Assembly (NCBI GenBank): GCA_029881015.1
Contig: JAOUNK010000002.1
Coordinates: forward strand, 1-53,246
DNA from: Gammaproteobacteria bacterium
GTDB taxonomy: Bacteria; Pseudomonadota; Gammaproteobacteria; Steroidobacterales; Woeseiaceae
Direction of reading: 5' to 3'
DNA length: 53,246 nucleotides
Shown here: one piece after another, positions 31,393 through 38,686 of the stretch
Layout of the letters: each line of letters starts with the position of its first letter
Numbering within the stretch: position 1 is the stretch's first letter
Notes under the pieces: generated by a model
Told to the model about the DNA's origin: nothing
The model's database searches: none
Seen by the model: only the letters and a program-made list of their open reading frames with translations
Translations under genes and position numbers: made by a program

Positions 31393-32521
31393 CGAAACCC
31401 AGCGCCTGTTCGCGTCGAATGCCGTGCCGATGACGAGCTTCTCGGGCATCCTGCGCCGTTTGCATATCGACGGCCCCCTGCTGGGCGGACTGCTGCTGGT
31501 ATGCGCGTTCGGCCTGTTCATTTTGTACAGCGCCGTCGGCGAGAGCAATCGACTGCTGATGAACCAGGCCATACGCCTTGGCGTCGCCTTCGTCGCCATG
31601 CTGATCGTTGCGCAACTGCCGCCGGACTTTCTGCGGCGCTGGACACCCTGGGGCTATGCCGCCGGCCTTGCCCTCCTCGTGCTGGTACTGATTAAGGGTG
31701 ACGTCGGCCAGGGCGCGCGTCGCTGGCTCGATCTTGGCATTCGTTTTCAACCGTCCGAGGCAATGAAACTCGCGGTGCCGATGATGACCGCCTGGTACCT
31801 GCACGATCGCCAGATTCCACCGCGGCTGGGCCAGCTCGCCATTATCGCCGTCCTGATCATCGTGCCGACGCTCCTCATCGCGAAACAACCCGACCTCGGC
31901 ACGTCCCTGCTCATCGCCGCATCCGGCGTCATCGTCATCGTACTCGCGGGCATGTCGTTGCGGCTGATGCTCGGCCTCGCGGTCGCCGCCGTGCCCGGCG
32001 CACTCGTGCTCTGGAACTTCATGCAGGATTACCAGAAGCAGCGCGTCCTCACCTTGCTCAACCCCGACAGTGACCCACTCGGGGCCGGCTACAACATCAT
32101 CCAGTCGAAGATCGCGATCGGCTCGGGCGGCATGTTCGGCAAGGGCTGGACCAACGGCTCCCAGGCACAACTGGAGTTCTTGCCGGAACGCGACACCGAC
32201 TTCATTTTCGCGGTACTCGGCGAGGAGTTCGGCCTGCTCGGTGTCCTGACGCTGCTCGCCTTGTACATGTTCGTCGTTGGCCGGGGCCTGTATATCGCCG
32301 TGCAGGCACGCGATACCTATTCGCGCCTGCTCGCCGGCTCGATCAGCCTGACTTTCATGGTCTACGTCTTTGTGAACACCGCCATGGTGACCGGCCTGGT
32401 GCCGGTCGTGGGCATACCTTTGCCGCTCGTATCGTTCGGAGGCACGTCCATGGTGACGCTGATGGCGGGTTTCGGTATTCTCATGTCCATTCACTCGCAC
32501 CGGAAATTGTTACCGCATTGA
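31376..32521 (+). CDS. rodA: Peptidoglycan glycosyltransferase RodA
   Basis: SEDS-family polymerase that builds glycan strands from lipid II, partner of PBP2. About ten membrane segments are seen in roughly 381 aa. SEDS signatures are GARRWLDLGIRFQPSEAMKLAVP, AKQPDLGTSLLIAASG (catalytic region) and PERDTDFIFAVLGEEFGLLG, plus GIPLPLVSFGGTSMVTLM near the end. Two ATGs six bases apart (31376, 31382) could start it; both overlap mrdA. A shorter start at 31430 is possible but would shorten the N-terminus. The stop overlaps the mltB ATG (TGATG). Confidence 0.96.
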   Translation: MTMRLSETQRLFASNAVPMTSFSGILRRLHIDGPLLGGLLLVCAFGLFILYSAVGESNRLLMNQAIRLGVAFVAMLIVAQLPPDFLRRWTPWGYAAGLALLVLVLIKGDVGQGARRWLDLGIRFQPSEAMKLAVPMMTAWYLHDRQIPPRLGQLAIIAVLIIVPTLLIAKQPDLGTSLLIAASGVIVIVLAGMSLRLMLGLAVAAVPGALVLWNFMQDYQKQRVLTLLNPDSDPLGAGYNIIQSKIAIGSGGMFGKGWTNGSQAQLEFLPERDTDFIFAVLGEEFGLLGVLTLLALYMFVVGRGLYIAVQARDTYSRLLAGSISLTFMVYVFVNTAMVTGLVPVVGIPLPLVSFGGTSMVTLMAGFGILMSIHSHRKLLPH

Positions 32522-33531
32522 TGAAAAACCGATTACTCGCCGTCGTTGCCGTCTTCGCTGTTTCCATTTCCTGCTCTCAAGCCGCTGACAAGACGTTTGT
32601 GGACGTGACGCGTCCCGACGTCGCTGCGTTCATTGACGAAATGGTGACCGAGCATGCGTTCAGCCGGGAAGCGCTTGCTGAGGTGCTCGGCAAAGCGGAA
32701 CTCAAGCCGTCCATCATCGAGAAAATCTCCACGCCGGCGGAGAAAAAACTGACCTGGGCCGAGTATCGCAAGATTTTCGTGACCAACGAGCGAATTGCGG
32801 CCGGTACGAGTTTCTGGCTCGAGAACCGCGACATGCTCGAACGCATCGAGAAGGAATCCGGTGTCTCGATCGAGATGATCGTGGGCATCATCGGTGTCGA
32901 GACGTACTACGGCCGGATAACCGGCAAGGATCGCGTCATCGACGCGCTTGCCACCCTGGCATTTGACTATCCCCCGCGCGCACAATTCTTCCGCAAGGAG
33001 CTCGTGCAGTTCCTGATACTTGCCCGCGAAGAAGAACTCGATGCGACGGTGCCCGTCGGCTCCTATGCAGGCGCGATGGGTCGACCGCAATTCATGCCAT
33101 CGAGTTTCCGCGCGTATGCGGTCGACGCCACGGGCGATGGCAAGCGAGACATATGGAACAACTGGGCCGACGTTGCCGGCAGTGTGGCCAATTACTTCGT
33201 CAAGCACGGCTGGCGCAGCGGCGAAGAGGTCGTTAGCCAGGCAACGCTGAGTAGTCGCTGGAACAAGCCCTTGCCGCAACCGAGGAACACGCTGAAAGCG
33301 GCGAGCACGGTCGAGTCCCTCAGCAAGCAGGGCGTCGTGTTCGCCACCGATTTATGCGCGGACAGTAAGGGCGAACTCCTCACCTACGAAGGCGTTGGCG
33401 GTACCGAACACTGGGTCGGCTTCCACAATTTCTTCGTCATCACGCGGTACAACCGCAGCGCGATGTATGCGCTCGCCGCACATCAACTCGGACAGGAAAT
33501 CGCACAAGAGGTGGCGGCCGATGCAGGCTAG
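32521..33531 (+). CDS. mltB: Membrane-bound lytic murein transglycosylase B
   Basis: A 336-aa periplasmic lytic transglycosylase that cuts glycan strands to 1,6-anhydro ends. A signal peptide (MKNRLLAVVAVFAVSISCSQA) is present; C18 could be lipidated, but the residue at -3 is a poor lipobox, so either a soluble or a lipoprotein form is possible. Catalytic Glu127 is in GIIGVETYYGRITG; DYPPRAQFFRKEL, GSYAGAMGRPQFMPSS and DIWNNWADVAGSVANYF are MltB-family motifs. It overlaps rodA and rlpA, in line with a shared operon for cell-wall growth. Confidence 0.95.
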   Translation: MKNRLLAVVAVFAVSISCSQAADKTFVDVTRPDVAAFIDEMVTEHAFSREALAEVLGKAELKPSIIEKISTPAEKKLTWAEYRKIFVTNERIAAGTSFWLENRDMLERIEKESGVSIEMIVGIIGVETYYGRITGKDRVIDALATLAFDYPPRAQFFRKELVQFLILAREEELDATVPVGSYAGAMGRPQFMPSSFRAYAVDATGDGKRDIWNNWADVAGSVANYFVKHGWRSGEEVVSQATLSSRWNKPLPQPRNTLKAASTVESLSKQGVVFATDLCADSKGELLTYEGVGGTEHWVGFHNFFVITRYNRSAMYALAAHQLGQEIAQEVAADAG

Positions 33532-34357
33532 GTTGCCGCTGCTGGCGATCAGCCTGCTTGCGCTTGCGGCCTGTGGCGGCAGCAACGTCAAGCGCGACGG
33601 ACCGCCGTCAGGCAGTTCTCGCATCCCCGGCCAGGCCGGAGACGTAACGCCCCGTCCGGAAGCGCGCAGCCGCTATGGCAACGGGCCCGTCTACGAAGTG
33701 CTGGGCAAGCGTTACACGGTCATGCCGTCGAGCCTTGGCTACCAGGAACGCGGCGTTGCCTCGTGGTACGGCAAGAAATTTCACGGCCGACTCACATCCA
33801 ATCGCGAGACCTATGACATGCACGCGATGACGGCTGCGCACAAGACGCTGCCGTTGCCGACGTATGTGCGCGTCCGCAACCTGCGCAACAACAAGTCGAT
33901 CGTGGTACGCGTGAACGATCGCGGACCGTTTGTTCACAACCGCATCATCGATCTGTCCTATGCGGCAGCCATGAAGCTCGACATGATCAAGGACGGCACG
34001 AGCATGGTGGAGGTGACGGCGATAAGTTTTGACCAGCCGTCCGGCGACAGGCCGACGCGAAGCAGCACCCCGCCACCGGCCGCTCAGCCGGAAGCCGTTG
34101 CCGAGCAGCCGCAGCCGGTCGAAAACCAGGTCTATGTCCAGGTTGGCGCCTTCGGTGACCGGGCCAATGCGGAGCGCCGGCTCGGCGTACTGTCTGTTGC
34201 GGGCATCAGGGGCGCGTTTATTCACGAAGAACGGCTGCCCGACAGCGTCCTTTACCGGGTGCGCATAGGGCCCGTCGCCGATGTTGTGCAATACGACATT
34301 ATTGTCGAAGAGCTCGACGGCATCGGCATCACCGATCCTTACCTAATTACCGAATAG
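33521..34357 (+). CDS. rlpA: Septal ring lytic transglycosylase RlpA
   Basis: A 278-aa outer-membrane lipoprotein that cleaves denuded glycan. The signal peptide ends in the lipobox LAAC (C18). The double-psi barrel domain has QERGVASWYGKKFHGRLTSNRE, MTAAHKTLPLPTYVRV and the catalytic Asp region VRVNDRGPF. A Pro-rich linker (about 175-200) leads to a C-terminal SPOR domain (VYVQVGAFGDRANAERRL), which binds denuded peptidoglycan. The ATG lies 6 bases after GAGGTGG and overlaps the end of mltB by 11 bases. Earlier starts in the frame lie inside mltB. Confidence 0.95.
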   Translation: MQARLPLLAISLLALAACGGSNVKRDGPPSGSSRIPGQAGDVTPRPEARSRYGNGPVYEVLGKRYTVMPSSLGYQERGVASWYGKKFHGRLTSNRETYDMHAMTAAHKTLPLPTYVRVRNLRNNKSIVVRVNDRGPFVHNRIIDLSYAAAMKLDMIKDGTSMVEVTAISFDQPSGDRPTRSSTPPPAAQPEAVAEQPQPVENQVYVQVGAFGDRANAERRLGVLSVAGIRGAFIHEERLPDSVLYRVRIGPVADVVQYDIIVEELDGIGITDPYLITE

Positions 34358-34404
34358 CCGCGTACAATACGCGGCCAACTCGATCTACCTTGTCAAGAGG
34401 TCAC

Positions 34405-35550
34405 ATGTCTATACGTACGTCCGGCGCCCTCCTCGCACTCGTTTTCCTGTTCACGACCAATACCTACGCCCAGTCCGCGCTGCCCGTGCCTGCGCCACCG
34501 ATCGTTGGCGCCAAGAGCTACCACGTGATCGATGCCACCACCGGCCATGAGCTCGCGTCGCTGGACCCGGATACACCGCTCCCCCCGGCCAGCCTGACCA
34601 AGATCATGACGACCTACGTGGTGTTCAAAGCCCTCCGGCAAGGCCAGATCCTGCTCGACGACGAAGTGACGATATCCGAACGCGCCTGGCGCATGCCCGG
34701 ATCGCGCATGTTCATCGAGGTCGGCAAGCGCGTAAGAGTCGAAGACCTGCTGATGGGCATGATCGTCCAGTCCGGCAATGACGCCAGCGTCGCACTGGCG
34801 GAGCATATCGCCGGCAGCGAGGACGTATTCGCCCAGATGATGAACCAGTACGCGCAGCAGCTCGGCATGCTTTCGAGCAACTTCCTGAACGCGACCGGCC
34901 TGCCCGCGGAAGGCCATGTCACGACCGCACGCGATCTCGCCACGCTCGCCCGCGCAATCGTGCAGGAATTTCCGGACTACTACGCCTGGCACGCCGTGAA
35001 GGAATTCACGTACAACGACATCAAGCAGGACAACCGCAATTCCCTGTTGTGGCGAGACTCGTCGGTGGACGGACTCAAAACAGGTCACACAGAAGAGGCC
35101 GGCTTTTGCCTGGTTGCCTCGGCACAACGCGATGGCATGCGCATCGTCTCTGTTGTGCTTGGCACGTCGAGCACCCGGGCACGCACGGAGGGCAGCCAGG
35201 CCCTGATCAACTACGGTTTCCGTTTCTTCGAAACCCGCTTGCTGTTCAAGGCCGGCGAGGAAGTGACCACCGCGCGCATCTGGAAATCGCAAAACCTCAC
35301 GTCACGCCTCGGCGTGCTTGAAGACCTTTACATCACGCTGCGCCGCGGCAGTTACGACAGGCTGGAGTCGACCATCGATATACCGGCGATCGTCGAAGCG
35401 CCGATTGCGGCAGGTCAACCCGTCGCCGAGCTCAAGGTCCGCCTGGATGGGCAGCAACTCGTGAGTGTCCCGCTGCGTGCCCTCGAGGACAATCCGACCG
35501 GCTCACTCTGGCAGCGCAGCAAGGACAGCGTCAGCCTCTGGTTCGAGTAA
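34405..35550 (+). CDS. D-alanyl-D-alanine carboxypeptidase (PBP5/6 type)
   Basis: A 381-aa low-molecular-weight PBP (dacA/dacC type) that removes the terminal D-Ala of stem peptides. It has a signal peptide (MSIRTSGALLALVFLFTTNTYAQ) and all three active-site motifs: S63-LTK66, S123-GN125 and K225-TG. A PBP5 C-terminal beta domain follows (about 290-360), and the end (QRSKDSVSLWFE) fits the amphipathic anchor helix. AAGAGG lies 4 bases before the ATG; an in-frame TTG 15 bases earlier is less likely. It sits after rlpA and 2 bases before ybeD. Confidence 0.94.
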   Translation: MSIRTSGALLALVFLFTTNTYAQSALPVPAPPIVGAKSYHVIDATTGHELASLDPDTPLPPASLTKIMTTYVVFKALRQGQILLDDEVTISERAWRMPGSRMFIEVGKRVRVEDLLMGMIVQSGNDASVALAEHIAGSEDVFAQMMNQYAQQLGMLSSNFLNATGLPAEGHVTTARDLATLARAIVQEFPDYYAWHAVKEFTYNDIKQDNRNSLLWRDSSVDGLKTGHTEEAGFCLVASAQRDGMRIVSVVLGTSSTRARTEGSQALINYGFRFFETRLLFKAGEEVTTARIWKSQNLTSRLGVLEDLYITLRRGSYDRLESTIDIPAIVEAPIAAGQPVAELKVRLDGQQLVSVPLRALEDNPTGSLWQRSKDSVSLWFE

Positions 35551-35552
35551 CC

Positions 35553-35816
35553 ATGACAGAAGAATCTGCAATCGAATTTCCCTGCGAGTTTCCCATAAAG
35601 ATGATGGGAAGAAACGCGCCGGAGTTCCGTGCGATCGCGGTGGCTCTCGTGGAGAAGCATGCGGGCAGCGTGAGCGACGACGCCGTCCAGGTGGCACTGA
35701 GCCGCAACGAGCGATTTGTTTCGATCACCGTCACGATCACGGCGACGAGCCAGCAACAGCTTGACGCAATCTACCAGGACGTCACGGACCACGAAGACGT
35801 TCTGATGGCGCTGTGA
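35553..35816 (+). CDS. ybeD: DUF493 family protein YbeD
   Basis: An 87-aa small protein with an ACT-like alpha/beta pattern: [29 protein letters not shown] and a YVSITVTI-like strand [24 protein letters not shown]. This is the YbeD (DUF493) family, typically found between a dac gene and lipB, as here. Its biochemical role is not settled. Its stop overlaps the lipB GTG. Confidence 0.92.
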   Translation: MTEESAIEFPCEFPIKMMGRNAPEFRAIAVALVEKHAGSVSDDAVQVALSRNERFVSITVTITATSQQQLDAIYQDVTDHEDVLMAL

Positions 35817-36445
35817 AGACCCGCTACCTCGGTCGCCGGGAGTACGTGCCACTGTGGCGCGCGATGCAGACCTTCACCGACGAGCGCGATGCATCGACGC
35901 CGGATGAAATCTGGTTCTGCGAACACCCGCCCGTATTCACCCTGGGATTGAACGCAAGCAAGGAACACCTGCTGGCACCGGGCGATATCCCCGTGGTGCA
36001 GATCGACCGCGGTGGCCAGGTCACGTTTCACGGGCCGGGCCAGCTCATGGTTTATCCGCTCATCGATATTCGACGCGCCAACATCGGCGTGCGCAAGCTC
36101 GTCACCGCGCTCGAACAAAGCGTTGTCGACCTGGCTGCTGAGTTCGACGTGACAGCGGCGGCGCGGGCGGACGCGCCGGGCGTTTACGTTGACGGCGATA
36201 AGCTGGCAAGCGTCGGGCTACGTATCCGGCGCGGTTCGAGTTTTCACGGCATGGCGTTGAATGTCGGCGTTGACCTCGAACCGTTTACGCGCATCAACCC
36301 TTGCGGCTACGCGGAACTCAAGATGACCGACCTGCACAGGCTCGGCATTGAACTGCAGCTCGAAGACACTTCGACTAGACTGTTACCGCACTTCCTGAGG
36401 CATCTTGGCATGCCCGGTCCCGATAATGGCGAACGGACGGCCTGA
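35813..36445 (+). CDS. lipB: Octanoyl-[acyl carrier protein]:protein octanoyltransferase
   Basis: Transfers octanoate from ACP to the lipoyl domains of 2-oxoacid dehydrogenases and glycine cleavage H protein. The 210-aa protein has the catalytic pair K130 ([13 protein letters not shown]) and C164 ([12 protein letters not shown]), and the [18 protein letters not shown] motif. The start is GTG, overlapping the ybeD stop (GTGA). LipA, the sulfur-inserting enzyme that usually follows, is not here. Confidence 0.96.
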   Translation: MKTRYLGRREYVPLWRAMQTFTDERDASTPDEIWFCEHPPVFTLGLNASKEHLLAPGDIPVVQIDRGGQVTFHGPGQLMVYPLIDIRRANIGVRKLVTALEQSVVDLAAEFDVTAAARADAPGVYVDGDKLASVGLRIRRGSSFHGMALNVGVDLEPFTRINPCGYAELKMTDLHRLGIELQLEDTSTRLLPHFLRHLGMPGPDNGERTA

Positions 36446-36459
36446 ACGAGGCAAAATTC

Positions 36460-36942
36460 ATGAAATCGTATCTACTCGCAATCCTGGCCGTCGGCCTTCT
36501 CATCCAGCACGATGCAATTGCCGGGACCGTCGCGACTGCCTCTCACGAACAGGCCGCGCTCGAACTTCTCGAGCTCATGGGGGCCGAGGACCAGATGCTG
36601 CAAGGCGCCAACATGATGATCGACGTTATGACTTCCCAGTCGCCTGGCCTGGCGCAATATCGCGACGTCCTGACCGAGTGGTCGACGTCGGTAATGCGTT
36701 GGGAGGTTTTCGGTCCAAAGATGGTCACGATCTACACGGACGCGTTCACCGAGGTGGAGCTCCGGGAGTTAGCTGCGTTCTACCGCACGCCGACGGGCAT
36801 GAAGGCCATCAGGGCGATACCCGAACTGATGCAAAAAGGTGCGGAAATCGGGGCGCAGGAAGCGCAGCTCCACATGCCGAGATTACAGGAAATGATCCAG
36901 GCGCGACGCGCGGAACTGGAAGCCGCCGCAGCCGAAGAATAG
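36460..36942 (+). CDS. DUF2059 family secreted protein
   Basis: A 160-aa exported protein: signal peptide MKSYLLAILAVGLLIQHDAIAG, then helical. The block YTDAFTEVELRELAAFYRTPTGMKAIRAIPELMQKG is the DUF2059 signature (FTxxELxxLxxFYxSPxG). A long C-terminal helix rich in Glu and Ala ends the protein (QARRAELEAAAAEE). The function of the family is unknown. It follows lipB by 14 bases, where lipA is often found, and converges with murU. Confidence 0.85.
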   Translation: MKSYLLAILAVGLLIQHDAIAGTVATASHEQAALELLELMGAEDQMLQGANMMIDVMTSQSPGLAQYRDVLTEWSTSVMRWEVFGPKMVTIYTDAFTEVELRELAAFYRTPTGMKAIRAIPELMQKGAEIGAQEAQLHMPRLQEMIQARRAELEAAAAEE

Positions 36943-36959
36943 CGCCGGGGCCGCGGGAC

Positions 36960-37604
36960 CTAGAGCCTGGCGAGTCGCTCCGGCGTGCCGACATCGGTCC
37001 AGAGCCCCTCGTAAAGCGAACCGGACAGCTGCCCGCGATCCGCTGCCTCGCGCCACATCGGTACGATTGAAAACCGCCCGGCTTCGCAGCCATCGAAAAA
37101 CTCCGGACGATAGATCGCCACGCCGCTGTACGTGTACGCGGCACGTTCGTCGTTGCGTATCAGCCCGGCATCGAGATCGAAATCCCCGTGATCCCGGTAC
37201 CCGGGCGTCGGCACCAGGACCAGGTGTCCGAGGTGCCTGTCCTCAAGTTGCAGGTCGGGAACCGGCATGTCCGTGTAAACATCGGCGTTGACCACAAGAA
37301 ACGGCGCGCTGCCGAGACTCGGCAGCGCGTTGTGGATACCGCCGCCCGTTTCGAGGACGTCGTCGCCCTCGTGGCTGTAGATGACGTCCAGCCCGTATCG
37401 TTTGCCCGAGCCGACCCGTGCGACGATCTGGTCACCCAGCCAACCGAGGTTGATAACGACGGTGCGGATACCTGCGGAAGCGATGTTGCTGAGGTGGCGT
37501 TCGAGCAGGCTCTCGCCGCGAACCTCGACGAGCGCCTTCGGGATCCTGTCCGTTAGCGGGCGCAGGCGTTCGCCACGACCCGCGGCGAGAATCATCGCCC
37601 TCAT
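36960..37604 (-). CDS. murU: N-acetylmuramate alpha-1-phosphate uridylyltransferase
   Basis: A 214-aa nucleotidyltransferase that makes UDP-MurNAc from MurNAc 1-phosphate in the peptidoglycan recycling shunt that bypasses MurA (fosfomycin target). It opens MRAMILAAGRGERLRPLTDRIPKALVEV, the nucleoside-triphosphate-transferase signature, and has VVNADVYTD as the metal-binding aspartate. The ATG overlaps the end of amgK (ATGA, 37601-37604). The pairing with amgK decides the call over other sugar nucleotidyltransferases. Confidence 0.93.
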   Translation of the reverse strand: MRAMILAAGRGERLRPLTDRIPKALVEVRGESLLERHLSNIASAGIRTVVINLGWLGDQIVARVGSGKRYGLDVIYSHEGDDVLETGGGIHNALPSLGSAPFLVVNADVYTDMPVPDLQLEDRHLGHLVLVPTPGYRDHGDFDLDAGLIRNDERAAYTYSGVAIYRPEFFDGCEAGRFSIVPMWREAADRGQLSGSLYEGLWTDVGTPERLARL

Positions 37605-38629
37605 GCAGTGCCGGCCATAGCGGGGAGCACGCGCGACTCGACCAAGCGCACCAGGAACGCCAGTTCCGGGTAGCGCGGACCCAGTGCAACGATATAGGAC
37701 AGCGTGCGCGGCACATCGGCGAGGTAGCCGGGCTTGCCGTCGCGGTGATTCAGTCGCGCGAAAATGCCGGCGGCCTTCAGGTGGCGCTGCACGCCCATGA
37801 GATCGAAGTAGCGGCGAAACTGAACGACGTCGATGCGACGGCGTACGGTAGCGTCCAGCCCGTTGTAAAAGTCGAGCGCCCATTGCCAGGTCTGCTCTGC
37901 CGGCCACTGCACGTAACAGTCCTTGAGCAATGACACGAGGTCGTAGGTCAGCGGACCTTCCACGGCATCCTGGAAGTCGAGAATGCCCGGGTTGTGCGCA
38001 GGCGTCTGCATGAGATTGCGCGAATGATAGTCCCGGTGCACAAACACCTGCGGCTGGTCGAGTGCATTTTGCACAAGCAAGTTGCAGCAGTCCTGCCAGG
38101 CCCGTTCCCCGTCGGCTGTCCATTCGATGCCGAGATGTGTCTCGCACAGCCAGTCATGAAACAATGACAGCTCGAAGCGCAGCAGCGTGTCATCGTAGGG
38201 TGGTAGCTGCGACTGATACGCGGCGCCATGCCGTTGCATGGCCAGCAACGCCCCGGTCGCATCCGCATACAAAGCAGGCGCCTGCAAGGAGTCCTCCAGC
38301 AATGTTTCGAGATACTGGCGATTGCCGAGGTCGCTCAATAACAGGAATCCCTCGTCGAGATTGGCCTCGATGATTCGAGGTGCATTCAATCCCATCGCCT
38401 CGAGGTAACCGGCGACGCGTACGAACGGCAGGCAGTCCTCCTGTTCAGGCGGCGCATCCATTACGATGAAACTACTGGCCCCCGAGCGCAATCGAAAATA
38501 ACGGCGGAAGCTCGCATCGACCGATGCTGGCGCGGGCTTGCTGTACGCGATGGCATCGATGCGGCGGGTCCAGGCGATTAGCGCGGCGAGGCGCGTGTCG
38601 GCCTGTAGCGGGGGGCTTTCGATCTCAAT
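37601..38629 (-). CDS. amgK: N-acetylmuramate/N-acetylglucosamine kinase AmgK, with unusual start
   Basis: Anomeric kinase that turns recycled MurNAc into MurNAc 1-phosphate for MurU. Phosphotransferase motifs are VFVHRDYHSRNLM (catalytic Asp) and GILDFQDAVEGPLTYDLVSLL (metal Asp). The family N-terminus with DASFRRYFRLRSG and VMDAPPEQEDC is in frame, but no ATG, GTG or TTG occurs between an in-frame TAG at 38660-38662 and the TTG at 38491, which would cut off the DASFRRYF motif. GGAG at 38631-38634 points to ATT 38629 (spacing 1) or ATC 38623 (spacing 7). The end given is the outer bound. A sequence error is also possible. Confidence 0.88.
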   Translation of the reverse strand: MEIESPPLQADTRLAALIAWTRRIDAIAYSKPAPASVDASFRRYFRLRSGASSFIVMDAPPEQEDCLPFVRVAGYLEAMGLNAPRIIEANLDEGFLLLSDLGNRQYLETLLEDSLQAPALYADATGALLAMQRHGAAYQSQLPPYDDTLLRFELSLFHDWLCETHLGIEWTADGERAWQDCCNLLVQNALDQPQVFVHRDYHSRNLMQTPAHNPGILDFQDAVEGPLTYDLVSLLKDCYVQWPAEQTWQWALDFYNGLDATVRRRIDVVQFRRYFDLMGVQRHLKAAGIFARLNHRDGKPGYLADVPRTLSYIVALGPRYPELAFLVRLVESRVLPAMAGTA

Positions 38630-38686
38630 TCTCCGTAACGCGTTGAAGCACCTAAAAAACTATGCGAAGGTATCAAATCCCGATGC

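Noticed and set aside
31352-32500. 382-codon minus-strand frame
   Set aside because: Antisense to rodA; the product is rich in His, Glu and Arg and resembles no protein.
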